In this document: positions 53,242 through 62,670 of the stretch, one piece after another
Layout of the letters: each line of letters begins with the position of its first letter
Numbering within the stretch: the stretch's first letter is position 1
Assembly (NCBI RefSeq): GCF_016616885.1
Contig: NZ_CP067102.1
Span: 6,228,501 to 6,292,500, forward strand
Origin: Bradyrhizobium diazoefficiens
GTDB lineage: Bacteria > Pseudomonadota > Alphaproteobacteria > Rhizobiales > Xanthobacteraceae
Length of the DNA stretch: 64,000 bases
Reading direction: 5' to 3'
Translations under genes and position numbers: made by a program
Notes under the pieces: model-generated
Seen by the model: only the letters and a program-made list of their open reading frames with translations
Databases searched by the model: none
What the model was told of the DNA's origin: nothing

Positions 53242-53774
53242 ATGACACATTTCGATCGGCGCCAGCTCGTGCTTGCGGGAGCTGCGATCGTGCTCGGCAC
53301 ACGGACTGCGATCGCGCAGAGCGGACCCGCCTTCGCCTATCGCGGCATCACGGTGGACACCAGCGCCGCGCAGAGCCAGCCGAACCTCAAGGAAGTCGTC
53401 GCGTCGCTGAAGCATCAGATCGACATCGTCGTCGAATGCGGCGCGAAGCCTGAGATCATGACCTTCTTCAAAAGCCAGCCGGTCTCGGTCAAGCCCGGAC
53501 AGGGCGACGGCGGCGGGCACTTCTCGTCCAAGGTCGAGGGCGTCACGGTTGACGCGGCCGTCGTTGCGCCGGAGAAGCCGGTGCTGCTGCACGAGCTGCT
53601 CCACGCCTATCATTCGTGCTGAAGAACGTACAGGAGTTCTTTGCGGTGACCGGAAGCCTCTATCTCTGGGGCAATGCCGACCGTCCTCCCAACAACCGCG
53701 CCACGCTGCACGACAAGCAGCCGGTGTATTATCAATGGCTCGGTGATCTCTTCGGTGTGCAGAAGAAGGCGTAG
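53242..53774 (+). pseudogene. Exported HExxH-type protein of unknown function, internal deletion
   Basis: From ATG 53242 (GGGGGC upstream) the frame has a signal peptide (DRRQLVLAGAAIVLGTRTAI ending IAQ) and a conserved mature part, GVTVDAAVVAPEKPVLLHEL then LHAYH, containing the zinc-like motif HELLH. It stops at 53622 right after HSC. In the overlapping frame the DNA from 53619 continues LKNVQEFFAVTGSLYLWGNA then PVYYQWLGDLFGVQKKA, stop 53774, which is the expected C-terminus of the same family. About 40 residues between HAYH and LKNVQEFF are missing and the frame is shifted. The product would lack its core, so I call it a pseudogene. Confidence 0.72.
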
Positions 53775-54166
53775 TTACCGTGCGCCCAAAACGCACAGCG
53801 CCGGGCAGGTAGGGGCTATGCCTCACTGACTGCAGCCCACTAAACCTTAACCCGGCGTGCCGTTCGCGGTTTTCCGCCGCTATGCGATAGTCCGAACGAG
53901 CTCCATCGCACTTAACGCGGCTGGATTTGCGGAGGTGGCGTCATAGACCTCCCCTTGCTCTTGAGATGGACATTACGCGTCGCTTGTTTGCGACCATAAG
54001 CATGGTCCTCCCGTGACATAAAACTGTCAAGCGGGATCAATGGACCGAGGATCACATTTGCACGCTTGTTCCGTGACGACTGACCCCATCAGAGCGCGGA
54101 ATAAATCCCTCTCGGCAGCGTTTGTGTGAGGGAGCATATCCGCCTCGCCATTTCAGAAAGCCAGAG
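53775..54166 (+). other. Intergenic region, no gene seen
   Basis: 392 bases between the broken HExxH gene and the MBL-fold gene. No coding frame, RNA fold or repeat of the families above was recognised. The last bases contain the promoter or leader of the next gene, but no clear -35/-10 pair. Confidence 0.45.
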
Positions 54167-55051
54167 ATGAAAGCATCATTTTGTATCGCCGTACTCGCGG
54201 CCCTCATGACCGGATCGGCGTTCGCGCAAAACCCGCCGCAGACTTCGACCAAGAAGGTCGACGGCACCGAGAACGTCTACATCTTCCGCTATGGCGGCCA
54301 TCAGTCGATGTTTGTGGTGACACCGCAGGGCGTGATCGCGACCGATCCGATCTCGTATCTGCGTCCCGCAAAACCCTACATCGACGCGATCAGGGCCGTC
54401 ACCGACAAGCCGATCAAATACGTCATCTACAGCCACCACCATTACGACCACATCGCCGGCGGCCAGCCCTTCAAGGATCTCGGCGCCACCTTCATCGCGC
54501 ACCGGCGGGCCAAGGAGCGGCTGCTCGAGCTGAAAAAGCAGAACGCGCTCTTGGCCGACATCGTGATGCCGGACCAGGTGGTCGGCGACAAGAAGACCAT
54601 CACGCTCGGCGGCACCACGCTGGAGCTCGACTATGTCGGCCGCAACCATTCCGACAATTCGCTGGTGATGCGGCTGCCGAAGGAGAAGCTCGTTTTCGTG
54701 GTCGACTTCGCGCCGATCGAATCCGTCCAGTTCCGCAACATTCCGGACAACGCCTCGCCGCTGGAATATATCGCCTCGCTGAAGAAGCTGGCTTCGCTCG
54801 ATTGGGATAGGATGATCCCCGGCCATCCCTATGCCGGCGGCCGGCTCGGCACCAAGAAGGATGTAGAGGACGACATCGCGTACATGGAAGATCTTTCGGC
54901 CGAGGTGAAGAAGGCGGCCGACGCCGGCAAATGCTTCGACACCGCGATGAAGGAAGTGAAGCTGCCGAAATACGAGAAGTGGGCGAACTACGAAGCGAGC
55001 CTTCCCGCCAATGTCGAGCGCTTCTGCTACTGGTGGGGCCGGGGCTACTGA
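54167..55051 (+). CDS. Exported metallo-beta-lactamase-fold hydrolase
   Basis: 294 residues from ATG 54167. Signal peptide ends AFAQ. The MBL core is YVIYSHHHYDHIAGGQPFKD, giving HxHxDH with two further His, then a phosphate-like loop GATFIAHRRAKE, GRNHSDNSLVMRL (His ligand) and VDFAPIES (Asp), and PGHPYAGG (final His). Two Cys near the C-terminus (CFDTAM, RFCYWWGRGY) could form a disulfide. Class (beta-lactamase, glyoxalase, lactonase) cannot be told. It is divergent from neither gene; the next gene (ppk2) converges on it. Confidence 0.88.
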   Translation: MKASFCIAVLAALMTGSAFAQNPPQTSTKKVDGTENVYIFRYGGHQSMFVVTPQGVIATDPISYLRPAKPYIDAIRAVTDKPIKYVIYSHHHYDHIAGGQPFKDLGATFIAHRRAKERLLELKKQNALLADIVMPDQVVGDKKTITLGGTTLELDYVGRNHSDNSLVMRLPKEKLVFVVDFAPIESVQFRNIPDNASPLEYIASLKKLASLDWDRMIPGHPYAGGRLGTKKDVEDDIAYMEDLSAEVKKAADAGKCFDTAMKEVKLPKYEKWANYEASLPANVERFCYWWGRGY

Positions 55052-55233
55052 GGGGCACCGGCGCGATGATGACATCATGCTCCTGTTTTGCCCGACGGGT
55101 CAAATAAAATTCGCAAATTCAGAATATTATTTGCGCCGACGGTCAAGCCATTGATTTCACTATCATCGGCTACTGTGCATGGGGTTGTTTTCGAGAAATC
55201 GTAGGGCGGAGGTCGATCGCAGATCGCTGCGCC

Positions 55234-56151
55234 TTACCCCTTGCCCTTCCGTTCCCGCTCCAGCGCCTTGCGCACGTTCTCGAACTCCGCCACCGAGGCC
55301 TTGTCGGCGCGAGGAAAGCGCAGATCCAGTTTTTCCAGCGCCGCGACGATGACGGAGCCGATCACGACGCGGGCGAACCATTTGTGGTCGGCGGGCACGA
55401 CATACCACGGCGCGTGCGGCGTGGCGGTGTGGCGCACGATGTCCTGATAGACCGCCTGATAGCGCGGCCACAAGGCACGCTCCTTGATGTCGTCCATCGA
55501 GAACTTCCACTGCTTGGCCGGCTGCTCCAGGCGATCGAGAAAGCGCTGGCGCTGCTCCTCCTTGGACACGTTGAGGAAGAATTTCAGCACCAATGTGCCG
55601 TTGCGGCAGAGATAGCGCTCGAACGCGGAGATGTCCTCGAACCGCTCCTTCCAGATGTGCTTGGTGACGAGCCGTGGCGGCAGCTTCTCCTTGGCGAGGA
55701 TCTCCGGGTGCACGCGCGTCACCAGGCATTCCTCGTAATGGGAGCGGTTGAAGATGCCGATATGGCCACGCTCCGGCAGCGCGATGACGTGACGCCAGAG
55801 GAAATCGTGGTCGAGCTCCTTGCTGCTCGGCGCCTTGAAAGCGGATACCTCGCAGCCCTGCGGATTGATGCCCTCGAAGATCGCCTTGATCGCGCTGTCC
55901 TTGCCACCGGCATCCATTGCCTGGAATACGATTAGCACCGACCAGCGGTCCTGGGCGTAGAGTTTCTCCTGGAACGCGATCAGCCGTTTCTTGTTGGCGT
56001 CGAGAATCTCCTGCGCCGTCTCCTTGTCCAGATCGCCCTTCTCGTTGGTCTTGTAGTCTTTCAGGTGAAACTTGCCGGACCCGTCGTGCCGGAATGGCGT
56101 GATGTAGCGGTCAAGTTCCTGGGCGAGCGGTTTGGACGGCTTTTTGCTCAT
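55234..56151 (-). CDS. ppk2: Polyphosphate kinase 2 family protein
   Basis: 305 residues, one PPK2 domain. Motifs: LIVFQAMDAGGKDSAIKAIF (Walker A-like GGKDS with the catalytic Asp), VSAFKAPSSKELDHDFLWRH, IGIFNRSHYEECLVTRVHPE (lid and Walker B) and HAPWYVVPADHKWFARVVIG. PPK2 enzymes transfer phosphate between polyphosphate and nucleotides. ATG 56151 lies 41 bases inside the end of the LivM-type gene in another frame, so ppk2 is part of the Liv operon and probably coupled to it. Confidence 0.9.
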   Translation of the reverse strand: MSKKPSKPLAQELDRYITPFRHDGSGKFHLKDYKTNEKGDLDKETAQEILDANKKRLIAFQEKLYAQDRWSVLIVFQAMDAGGKDSAIKAIFEGINPQGCEVSAFKAPSSKELDHDFLWRHVIALPERGHIGIFNRSHYEECLVTRVHPEILAKEKLPPRLVTKHIWKERFEDISAFERYLCRNGTLVLKFFLNVSKEEQRQRFLDRLEQPAKQWKFSMDDIKERALWPRYQAVYQDIVRHTATPHAPWYVVPADHKWFARVVIGSVIVAALEKLDLRFPRADKASVAEFENVRKALERERKGKG

Positions 56152-57130
56152 GAGCGCGGGGCACCTTGCGTTGCGGCTTCAATCGGTCGAGCAGGCTACC
56201 AAGGATGCCCTTCGGAAGGAATATGATGAAAAGCACCAGCAGCACGCCATAGACGAGGTTGTCCCAGCCGACCGCCCTGGTGCCGAAGCCGATGCGCAAG
56301 GTTTCCGCGAGAAGGATGGTGATGACGGCGCCGACGGTCGGGCCGAGCGAGACGAACAGGCCGCCGACGATGGCCGCGAACACCATCTGCAGCGACACCG
56401 CGATGCCGGAGACAGTGTCGGGCGTGATGAACATCTGGTACTGGCAATAGATGGCGCCCGCCAGCGCCGTCATCACCGCGCTGATCAAGGTGATCTTCAG
56501 TTTTTCCGCGGTGACGTCGACGCCGGCGGCGGCAGCCGCGTCCTCGTCCTCCGAGATCGCCTCGAGCGCGTAGCGGCTCATGCTGCGATCGATCAGGTGC
56601 CAGACGACGATGCCTGCGAGCCAGACCGCGAGCGCGACCAGATACCAGCTGGTCTTGTCGTCGAATTGCAGCGCCAGCAGCTTGCTGCCAGAGGCACGGT
56701 TTGGCGTGTAGCCGAGCGAGCCGCCGGTATAGTCGCGCGTGGCCGTGATGACCTGGAGCACGATGCCCGAGAGCGCGAGCGTCACCAGCACGAAATAGTG
56801 CCCGGTGATGCGGAAGCGGAAGCAGGGATAGCCGACGATCAGCGCCAGCGCGCCGGCCGCGACCATGCTCACGGGAATGCCGATCCATGGCGACAGGCCG
56901 AGATGATTCCACAACAGCGCGGTGACATAGGCGCCGATCCCCATGAAGCCGCCGTGGCCGAGCGAGACCAGGCCGAACCGCCCCATCATCGACCACGACG
57001 TGTAGGCGAACGACCAGATCAGGATCAGCACCAGAATGTGCAGGTGATAGGGATCACGATAGACGAAGGGCAGCGCGACCAGCGCGGCCAGTCCTATCCC
57101 CCACGCAACAAGCCGGCCCTGTCCCATCAT
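56111..57130 (-). CDS. ABC permease, LivM type (second Liv system)
   Basis: 339 residues from ATG 57130, which overlaps the LivH stop by 4 bases; a longer reading to 57208 lies inside livH and is not used. Features: FGLVSLGHGGFMGIGAYVTA (LivM motif), GHYFVLVTLALSGIVLQVIT, the coupling region ALEAISEDEDAAAAAGVDVT, and GVLLVLFIIFLPKGILG. A 41-base overlap with ppk2 downstream. Confidence 0.92.
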   Translation of the reverse strand: MMGQGRLVAWGIGLAALVALPFVYRDPYHLHILVLILIWSFAYTSWSMMGRFGLVSLGHGGFMGIGAYVTALLWNHLGLSPWIGIPVSMVAAGALALIVGYPCFRFRITGHYFVLVTLALSGIVLQVITATRDYTGGSLGYTPNRASGSKLLALQFDDKTSWYLVALAVWLAGIVVWHLIDRSMSRYALEAISEDEDAAAAAGVDVTAEKLKITLISAVMTALAGAIYCQYQMFITPDTVSGIAVSLQMVFAAIVGGLFVSLGPTVGAVITILLAETLRIGFGTRAVGWDNLVYGVLLVLFIIFLPKGILGSLLDRLKPQRKVPRAHEQKAVQTARPGT

Positions 57131-58008
57131 CGGCGCCTCGCGAGCAGGCCCGCGGGCCGGATGAACATCATGACGATGAAAAAGGCGAAGGCGAGCACGT
57201 AGCCCCATTCGAGATCGGAGAACAGGCCGCCGAGCGAGATGATCTCGGCGAACACGAACGCCGCAATGAAACCGCCGATGAAATTGCCGAGCCCGCCGAG
57301 CACGCAGATCAGGAAGGTGATCGGCCCGAAAGAGAGGCCGACGAAGGGGTGCACGTCGTATTGCAGCACCAGCAAGCAGGCGGCGAGTCCGGCCAGCCCG
57401 CCGCCGATCGCGGAGGTGATGAGATAGATCCGCTTGGTGTCGACACCCATCAGCGCCATGATCTGCCGGTCCTGCGAGATGGCGCGGATCGCCGTGCCGG
57501 TGAAGGTGCGGGTCATGAACAGATAGACCGCGACCATGCCGACCAGCGCGGCCAGGAATGACAGAAGTCGCGCGTAGCTAAAATTCATGTCGCCGAAAGC
57601 GAGCACCGGCAGCCGGATGCCGAGGTTGCGGAAGTCGATGCCGAACGCGACGGTGGCAAAGCTCTGCAGCACGAACAGCACGCCGCCGGTTGCGAGCAGC
57701 TGGTTGATCGGCGGCGCCGTCAACAGCGGCGCGATCACGAGATAATGCAGCAACGCGCCGAGGATCGCGACCAGCAGGATGGTCAGCGGTGCTGCGATGA
57801 AATAGCTGATGCCATAATACTGGACCATGAAATACATGGCGTACATGCCGATCATCACGAGCTCGGCGTAGCATATCCAGGTCACGTCGATGACGCCGAA
57901 GATCAGGTTCAGCCCGAGCGCGAGCAGCGCCAGCACACCGCCGAGCAGGATGCCGTTGATGACGGCCTCCAGCAGGTAGATGTCGAAAATGTCCAGGAAC
58001 GCTTGCAT
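57127..58008 (-). CDS. ABC permease, LivH type (second Liv system)
   Basis: 293 residues. LivH motifs: FLDIFDIYLLEAVINGILLG then GLNLIFGVIDVTWICYAELV (the NxIFGVxD...ELV segment), SQDRQIMALMGVDTKRIYLI (coupling loop), and GPITFLICVLGGLGNFIGGF. It starts 7 bases after the LivF stop. Membrane half of the importer with LivM. Confidence 0.92.
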   Translation of the reverse strand: MQAFLDIFDIYLLEAVINGILLGGVLALLALGLNLIFGVIDVTWICYAELVMIGMYAMYFMVQYYGISYFIAAPLTILLVAILGALLHYLVIAPLLTAPPINQLLATGGVLFVLQSFATVAFGIDFRNLGIRLPVLAFGDMNFSYARLLSFLAALVGMVAVYLFMTRTFTGTAIRAISQDRQIMALMGVDTKRIYLITSAIGGGLAGLAACLLVLQYDVHPFVGLSFGPITFLICVLGGLGNFIGGFIAAFVFAEIISLGGLFSDLEWGYVLAFAFFIVMMFIRPAGLLARRR

Positions 58009-58015
58009 ATGCCCC

Positions 58016-58723
58016 TCACACCCCGAGATACGCTTCCTTGACCGTGTCGCTCGCCAGCATCTCGGCCGAGGTGCCCGAGGCGCGGATCGTGCCGGCCTCG
58101 ATCAGGTAGGCCCGGTCGACCACGCGCAGCACCTGCTGCACGTTCTGCTCGACGATCAGCACCGTCAGCCCGCTGGCGCGGATCCGCTTCACCAGTTCGA
58201 ACACCTGCTGCACCACGACCGGCGCCAGCCCCGCCGAGGGCTCGTCGAGCAGCAGAAGCTTTGGATTGGACATCAGCGCGCGGCCGATCGCGCACATCTG
58301 CTGCTCGCCGCCGGACATCGTGCCGGCCATCTGATGACGGCGCTCCCTCAGCCGCGGAAACAGGTCGAACACGACCTCCAGCCGCTCGGCATAGCGGGCG
58401 CGCGCCTCCCTCATGAAGGCGCCCATCTTGAGATTGCCGTCGACCGAGAGCTGCGGAAACAGCCGCCGGTTCTCCGGCACATGCGCAATCCCGAGGCTGA
58501 CGATCTTGTGCGGCGGCGTCGCCAGGACGTCGACGCCCTCCATCGCGATCGACCCGCGCGAGGGACGGATCAGGCCGGAGATGACGCGCATCAGCGTGGT
58601 CTTGCCGGCGCCGTTCGGGCCGATGACGCCGACGGCCTCGCCTGCCTTGACATCGAGATTGACGTCGAACAGCGCCTGAAAGGTGCCATAGCCGGCGTTG
58701 ACGCCACGAAGCTCCAGCATCAA
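58016..58723 (-). CDS. ABC ATPase, LivF type
   Basis: 235 residues. Walker A GPNGAGKTT (after EAVGVI), signature MSGGEQQMCAIGRALMSNPK, Walker B LLLLDEPSAGLAP, and LIVEQNVQQVLRVVDRAYLI with the LivF-type end GTSAEMLASDTVKEAYLGV. ATG 58723 overlaps the LivG stop by 4 bases. Separate here from LivG, in contrast to the fused pair at 19418. Confidence 0.94.
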   Translation of the reverse strand: MMLELRGVNAGYGTFQALFDVNLDVKAGEAVGVIGPNGAGKTTLMRVISGLIRPSRGSIAMEGVDVLATPPHKIVSLGIAHVPENRRLFPQLSVDGNLKMGAFMREARARYAERLEVVFDLFPRLRERRHQMAGTMSGGEQQMCAIGRALMSNPKLLLLDEPSAGLAPVVVQQVFELVKRIRASGLTVLIVEQNVQQVLRVVDRAYLIEAGTIRASGTSAEMLASDTVKEAYLGV

Positions 58724-59490
58724 TGGTCTCCCGCGCGGCGACGCGCTTCGGCGGCCGCAGCCTGCGTGGTCGCGGCATCGGTGCCGAGATAGACCTCGAT
58801 GACACGCGGATCGCCGGCAACCGCGCTCGGCAGCCCTTCCGAGATTTTTTCGCCATGATCGAGCACCATGACGCGGTCGACGACGCGCATCAAGACGCCC
58901 ATGATGTGCTCGACCCAGATGATGGTGATACCGAGCTCGTCGCGGATGTTGCGCAACATGTCGGCGGCCTGGCCCATCTCGGCCTCGTCGAGGCCGCCGA
59001 GGCTCTCGTCGGCGAGAAGAAGCTTTGGCGCAGTGGCGAGCGCTTTCGCAAGCTCGAGCTTCTTCAAGCCGGCCGCGCCAAGCCCGTCGACGCTGGCGTG
59101 GCGATCGGTCGGCAAGCCCACCATGGCAAGCGAACGCTCGGCCGCCTCCTCGGCCTCGACGCGGCTATGGCGGCCCTGGCCGTAGAAGCCGGCAAGTGCG
59201 ACGTTCTCGAAAATGGAGAGGCGGCGAAACGGCCGCGGAATCTGGAAGGTGCGGCCGATGCCGCGGTTGATGATCCGGTGCGGCGCCAGCCCCGCGATCT
59301 CCGAGCCATCGAACAGGATCGACCCGGAGCTTGGCGCCAGCGTGCCGGAGAGCATGTTGAAGATCGTGCTCTTGCCCGAGCCGTTGGGGCCGATCAGGCC
59401 GAGGATCTCGCCCTGATCGACTTTGAACGACACGTTGTTGACGGCGCTGAAGCCGCCAAACCGCTTCACCAGTCCGCTGACCTCCAGCAC
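58720..59490 (-). CDS. ABC ATPase, LivG type
   Basis: 256 residues. Walker A GPNGSGKST, the LivG insert with IGRTFQIPRPFRRLSIFENV, a signature-like GAAGLKKLELAKALATAPKL (weak LSGGQ, as usual for this group), Walker B LLLADESLGGLDEAEM and IIWVEHIMGVLMRVVDRVMV. It follows the binding protein by 15 bases and overlaps LivF. Confidence 0.94.
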   Translation of the reverse strand: MLEVSGLVKRFGGFSAVNNVSFKVDQGEILGLIGPNGSGKSTIFNMLSGTLAPSSGSILFDGSEIAGLAPHRIINRGIGRTFQIPRPFRRLSIFENVALAGFYGQGRHSRVEAEEAAERSLAMVGLPTDRHASVDGLGAAGLKKLELAKALATAPKLLLADESLGGLDEAEMGQAADMLRNIRDELGITIIWVEHIMGVLMRVVDRVMVLDHGEKISEGLPSAVAGDPRVIEVYLGTDAATTQAAAAEARRRAGDH

Positions 59491-59505
59491 CGCCCCGCTC
59501 CGCTG

Positions 59506-60816
59506 CTACTGGTTGCTATAGGTGGTGCCCTTTGGCAGTGGCAGCACGGCTTCGCGCTGCGCCTGGCTCTTGGGCCACACGACCGAGGACTTGTCGTCGA
59601 TGTACTGGATCACGACCGGGAACGAGCGCTCGTTCTGGCCCGCCATCGGCGTGCCCTCGCCATAGAACTTGACCCCGAAGCCAAGCATGGTGCCGCCCTC
59701 GGGGATGTCGGTATCGAGCGCGGCCTTGCGCAGCGCCTCTGGATCGACCCCGCCATACTTCTTGATCGCACGTGGCAGGACATCATCCATGAACACGTAG
59801 GTGTTGGACGCGCCGATGCCGACGTGAGCGGAGCGGATGGCAACGCCCGGCCTGATCTTGTCGAACTCCTCGCCGACCATCTTGATGACGGGCGCAAGCT
59901 TCGGGTTCATGGTCTTTGGGTTGGCGAGCCAGATCGAGATCGGGTCGGTATTGAAGATGTAGCTCGCGTCGGCGCCCATCCCTTCCTTCAGCTTCTCGTA
60001 GACGCCGTAGCCAGCGCCATGGCCGACCAGGGCTGCAAACTTCAGGCCCTGCTCGCGCGCCTGCCGCAGCAACAGCGTGATATCGGGGTTGTAGCCGGTG
60101 TGGAAAACGACGTCGGGCTTGGCACGCTTCAGCTTGGTCACCAGCGCGGAGAGATCCGGCGCGGTCGCCGAATAGCCCTCCTTCAGCACGATGTTGAAGC
60201 CGGCCTTCTTCGCGCCGGCCTCGTTGCCCTTGGAGACGTCGACGCCATAGGAGCCGTCCTCATGGATGATGGCGACGCGGAGGTCCTTCGGCTCCTTGCC
60301 GAGCTTTGACTGGGCATTCTGCGCGATGAAATCCATCGTCATTGCGCCGAACTGATCGCCGCTCGCCTGCGGGCGAAAGACGTACTTGTAGTTCTTGTCG
60401 GCGAACACGGCGGACGAGATGCAGGTCGTCATCCACATGAACTTCTTGAGCTGCTCGACGCGGGCGGCAACCGGCACGCATTGGGCCGAGGAGAAGAAGC
60501 CGAGTACCATGTCGACCTTCTCCTGCTCGAGCAGGCGGACGGATTCGTTGATGGCGATGTCGGGCTTGCTCTGCGCGTCGGCGTAGACCGCCTCGACCTT
60601 GTAGCCCTCGACGCCGGTCTTGCTGAAATGGTCGAGGATGATCTTGGTGCCGAGATATTCGAGCTCGGAGCCGCCACCCGCGAGTGGGCCGGTCAGATCG
60701 AAAATCACGCCGATCTTGATCTTCTTCTCTTGAGCCTGAACCGAAACGGTCAAGCCCATCGCTGCAATCGCGATCAATAGCCCATGTACCAAGCGGACAG
60801 CCATGCGCAGGCGCAT
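59506..60816 (-). CDS. Liv-type ABC substrate-binding protein (second Liv system)
   Basis: 436 residues, signal peptide ending SVQAQ. The mature part begins KKIKIGVIFDLTGPLAGGGS, then KPDIAINESVRLLEQEKVDM, DLSALVTKLKRAKPDVVFHT and GYNPDITLLLRQAREQGLKF, with MPKGTTYSNQ-like C-terminus. It heads the operon (SBP-LivG-LivF-LivH-LivM-ppk2), with CAGGGAGG before ATG 60816. Its nearest relative in the window is the orphan at 28571. Substrate likely a branched-chain amino acid, amide or aromatic; not resolved. Confidence 0.92.
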   Translation of the reverse strand: MRLRMAVRLVHGLLIAIAAMGLTVSVQAQEKKIKIGVIFDLTGPLAGGGSELEYLGTKIILDHFSKTGVEGYKVEAVYADAQSKPDIAINESVRLLEQEKVDMVLGFFSSAQCVPVAARVEQLKKFMWMTTCISSAVFADKNYKYVFRPQASGDQFGAMTMDFIAQNAQSKLGKEPKDLRVAIIHEDGSYGVDVSKGNEAGAKKAGFNIVLKEGYSATAPDLSALVTKLKRAKPDVVFHTGYNPDITLLLRQAREQGLKFAALVGHGAGYGVYEKLKEGMGADASYIFNTDPISIWLANPKTMNPKLAPVIKMVGEEFDKIRPGVAIRSAHVGIGASNTYVFMDDVLPRAIKKYGGVDPEALRKAALDTDIPEGGTMLGFGVKFYGEGTPMAGQNERSFPVVIQYIDDKSSVVWPKSQAQREAVLPLPKGTTYSNQ

Positions 60817-60910
60817 CTAAACCTCCCTGGACGATTGTGCATTGCGATTTTTTGTTTTTGCTTTTTCGCCCATCACATGGGCTGGGGCGCACGATGTCAA
60901 GCCTCGCGCG

Positions 60911-61615
60911 TCAGCGCGAGGCGAACTGCTGCGCGATGAAGGCCGTGACAAATCGCGGCATGGCCGGCATGAGATCATCCATTCCGCGCACGAGATGGAT
61001 GGCCGAAAGCTCCGGCTCGTCCTGGCGAGCCAGATTGGCTTCGATCCGCGCGCGGGCCGCCTCACCCGGCATATCCAGGTCGAGGATCCGGATCATTGCA
61101 AGTGCGCTGCCGGTGACGACACAGTGCCAGTCCGCCTCCGCCGAATAATCGGCAGGCAACAGGCCGGTCTCCTCCTCGAGTTCGCGGACGACGCTGCCGG
61201 GAATGTCGAGCGTGCCGTCCCTGACATCGTCGAGATCGGGCGTACCCGACGCGAAGTAGATGCGCCCCGCATTGGCGGTGTGATGGGCCATCTCGCCCAT
61301 CACGAAGGCGCCATCGGAGGTGCGCAGCGCGCCCATGCCGAACCCGTTGAATACGGCCGGATCGGGAAAGCCCCAGTCGCGCCAGGCGAGGAAGCTGGCG
61401 AAATCCGTCTCGAAATAGGTCGCAGCAAGATGACCGTCGGTGAAGACGGCATCGCGCCCGAGCAAGACCCGGCCGTTCCAGATTTTCGGCCGCGCGCGTT
61501 GCTGCTCGGCGAAATGCGCCTCGATCTCGGCGCGCCGCTCCTCGGCGAACAGCCAGACGGCGGGACGCACGGCAAGTTCAAGCGTCGTGACGCGATGAAT
61601 GGTTGGTGATGTCAT
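60911..61615 (-). CDS. NUDIX-family protein with a partly degenerate NUDIX box
   Basis: 234 residues. The catalytic helix GSVVRELEEETGL keeps REL-EE-GL, but the usual upstream Gly and Glu of the box are not in place (DVRDGTLDIP precedes it). A NUDIX-type beta-fold around residues 85-200 is likely, with FASGTPDLDD and MIRILDLDM. It may hydrolyse a nucleotide sugar or act as a sensor. ATG 61615. Close to the binding-protein gene downstream (30 bases), same strand. Confidence 0.75.
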   Translation of the reverse strand: MTSPTIHRVTTLELAVRPAVWLFAEERRAEIEAHFAEQQRARPKIWNGRVLLGRDAVFTDGHLAATYFETDFASFLAWRDWGFPDPAVFNGFGMGALRTSDGAFVMGEMAHHTANAGRIYFASGTPDLDDVRDGTLDIPGSVVRELEEETGLLPADYSAEADWHCVVTGSALAMIRILDLDMPGEAARARIEANLARQDEPELSAIHLVRGMDDLMPAMPRFVTAFIAQQFASR

Positions 61616-61644
61616 GGGGCCTGATTACCAAGCCTTCGCGTCAG

Positions 61645-62670
61645 TTATTTGGCGCTCCCCGTGGTCTTCTTGGCCTGGTCGACAAACTTGTTGGTAAAAG
61701 TCTTGCTGACGTCGATCTTGGCGTTGGCCACCTCCGGCGAACCGACGCTGAACACAGCCAGCACGGCGTCCGCGCCCTTCGGGTCCATCTTGCCGGTCTC
61801 GGAGAACATCGGGATCGTGTTCTTCAGCGCGGCGAGATAAAGGTCCTTGTTCTTGCCAACCATCTCGTCCGGCATCTTGGCCATGATCTCTTCGGGCGAA
61901 TGTGAGTGAATCCAGGCGATCGTGGCCAGCATCGCGTTGGTCAGCGCCTGCGTCTCCTTCTCGTGACCGTTGATCCAGGCCACGGTCGAGTACAGCGCAC
62001 CGCCCGGATATTCACCGCCGAACGTCTCGAGCGTGTCCTTCTGGGTGCGGGTGTCGCTGAGGATGCGCAAATCCTTGTGGCTGCCCTGAAGCACGGTGAC
62101 GGAGGGATCGAGCATCACCGCGGCATCGATCTGCCCCTGCTCCATTGCCGCCACCGCCGTGGCGCCGAGGCCGACACCGATCACGGCGGTGTTGGCGGGA
62201 TCAACCCCGTTCTTCTTCAGGAGATATTTCAGGAAGAAGTCGGTGGAGGAGCCGGGCGCGCTGACGCCGACCTTCTTGCCGGCGAGGTCCTTGACCGACT
62301 TGATGTCCGCCGAGTGCGAGGGAGTGACCACCAGCACGAGGCCGGGATAACGGTCATAGACCACGAAAGCCTGCAGCTCCTGCTTCTTGGCCGCCAGGTT
62401 GACGCAATGGTCGAAATAGCCGGAAACCACGTCGGCGCTGCCGCCGAGCACGGCCTTGAGTGCGTCCGAGCCGCCCTTGAGGTCGACCAGATCGACATTG
62501 AGGCCGGCCTTCTCGTATTCGCCGAGTTGCTTCGCCAGCACGGTCGGCAGATAGCACAGGCAGGCTCCGCCGCCGACCGCGATGGTCACCTTGCTTTGCG
62601 CTGCGGCAAGCGAGGTGCTGAGCGTCAGCGCGAGCAGCGCGCCGGCGAGCCTGGCAATCGTGTTCTTCAT
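61645..62670 (-). CDS. NitT/TauT-type ABC substrate-binding protein
   Basis: 341 residues from ATG 62670 (GGAGGAAACC upstream). Signal peptide ends LAAAQ. The mature protein reads KVTIAVGGGACLCYLPTVLA, then LNVDLVDLKGGSDALKAVLG and ADVVSGYFDHCVNLAAKKQE, the SsuA/THI5/NMT1 pattern for nitrate, sulfonate, thiamine precursor or similar small anions. The permease of the same type lies at 63305-64000; a cupin gene on the other strand separates them. A longer ORF to 62808 is not used. Confidence 0.88.
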   Translation of the reverse strand: MKNTIARLAGALLALTLSTSLAAAQSKVTIAVGGGACLCYLPTVLAKQLGEYEKAGLNVDLVDLKGGSDALKAVLGGSADVVSGYFDHCVNLAAKKQELQAFVVYDRYPGLVLVVTPSHSADIKSVKDLAGKKVGVSAPGSSTDFFLKYLLKKNGVDPANTAVIGVGLGATAVAAMEQGQIDAAVMLDPSVTVLQGSHKDLRILSDTRTQKDTLETFGGEYPGGALYSTVAWINGHEKETQALTNAMLATIAWIHSHSPEEIMAKMPDEMVGKNKDLYLAALKNTIPMFSETGKMDPKGADAVLAVFSVGSPEVANAKIDVSKTFTNKFVDQAKKTTGSAK

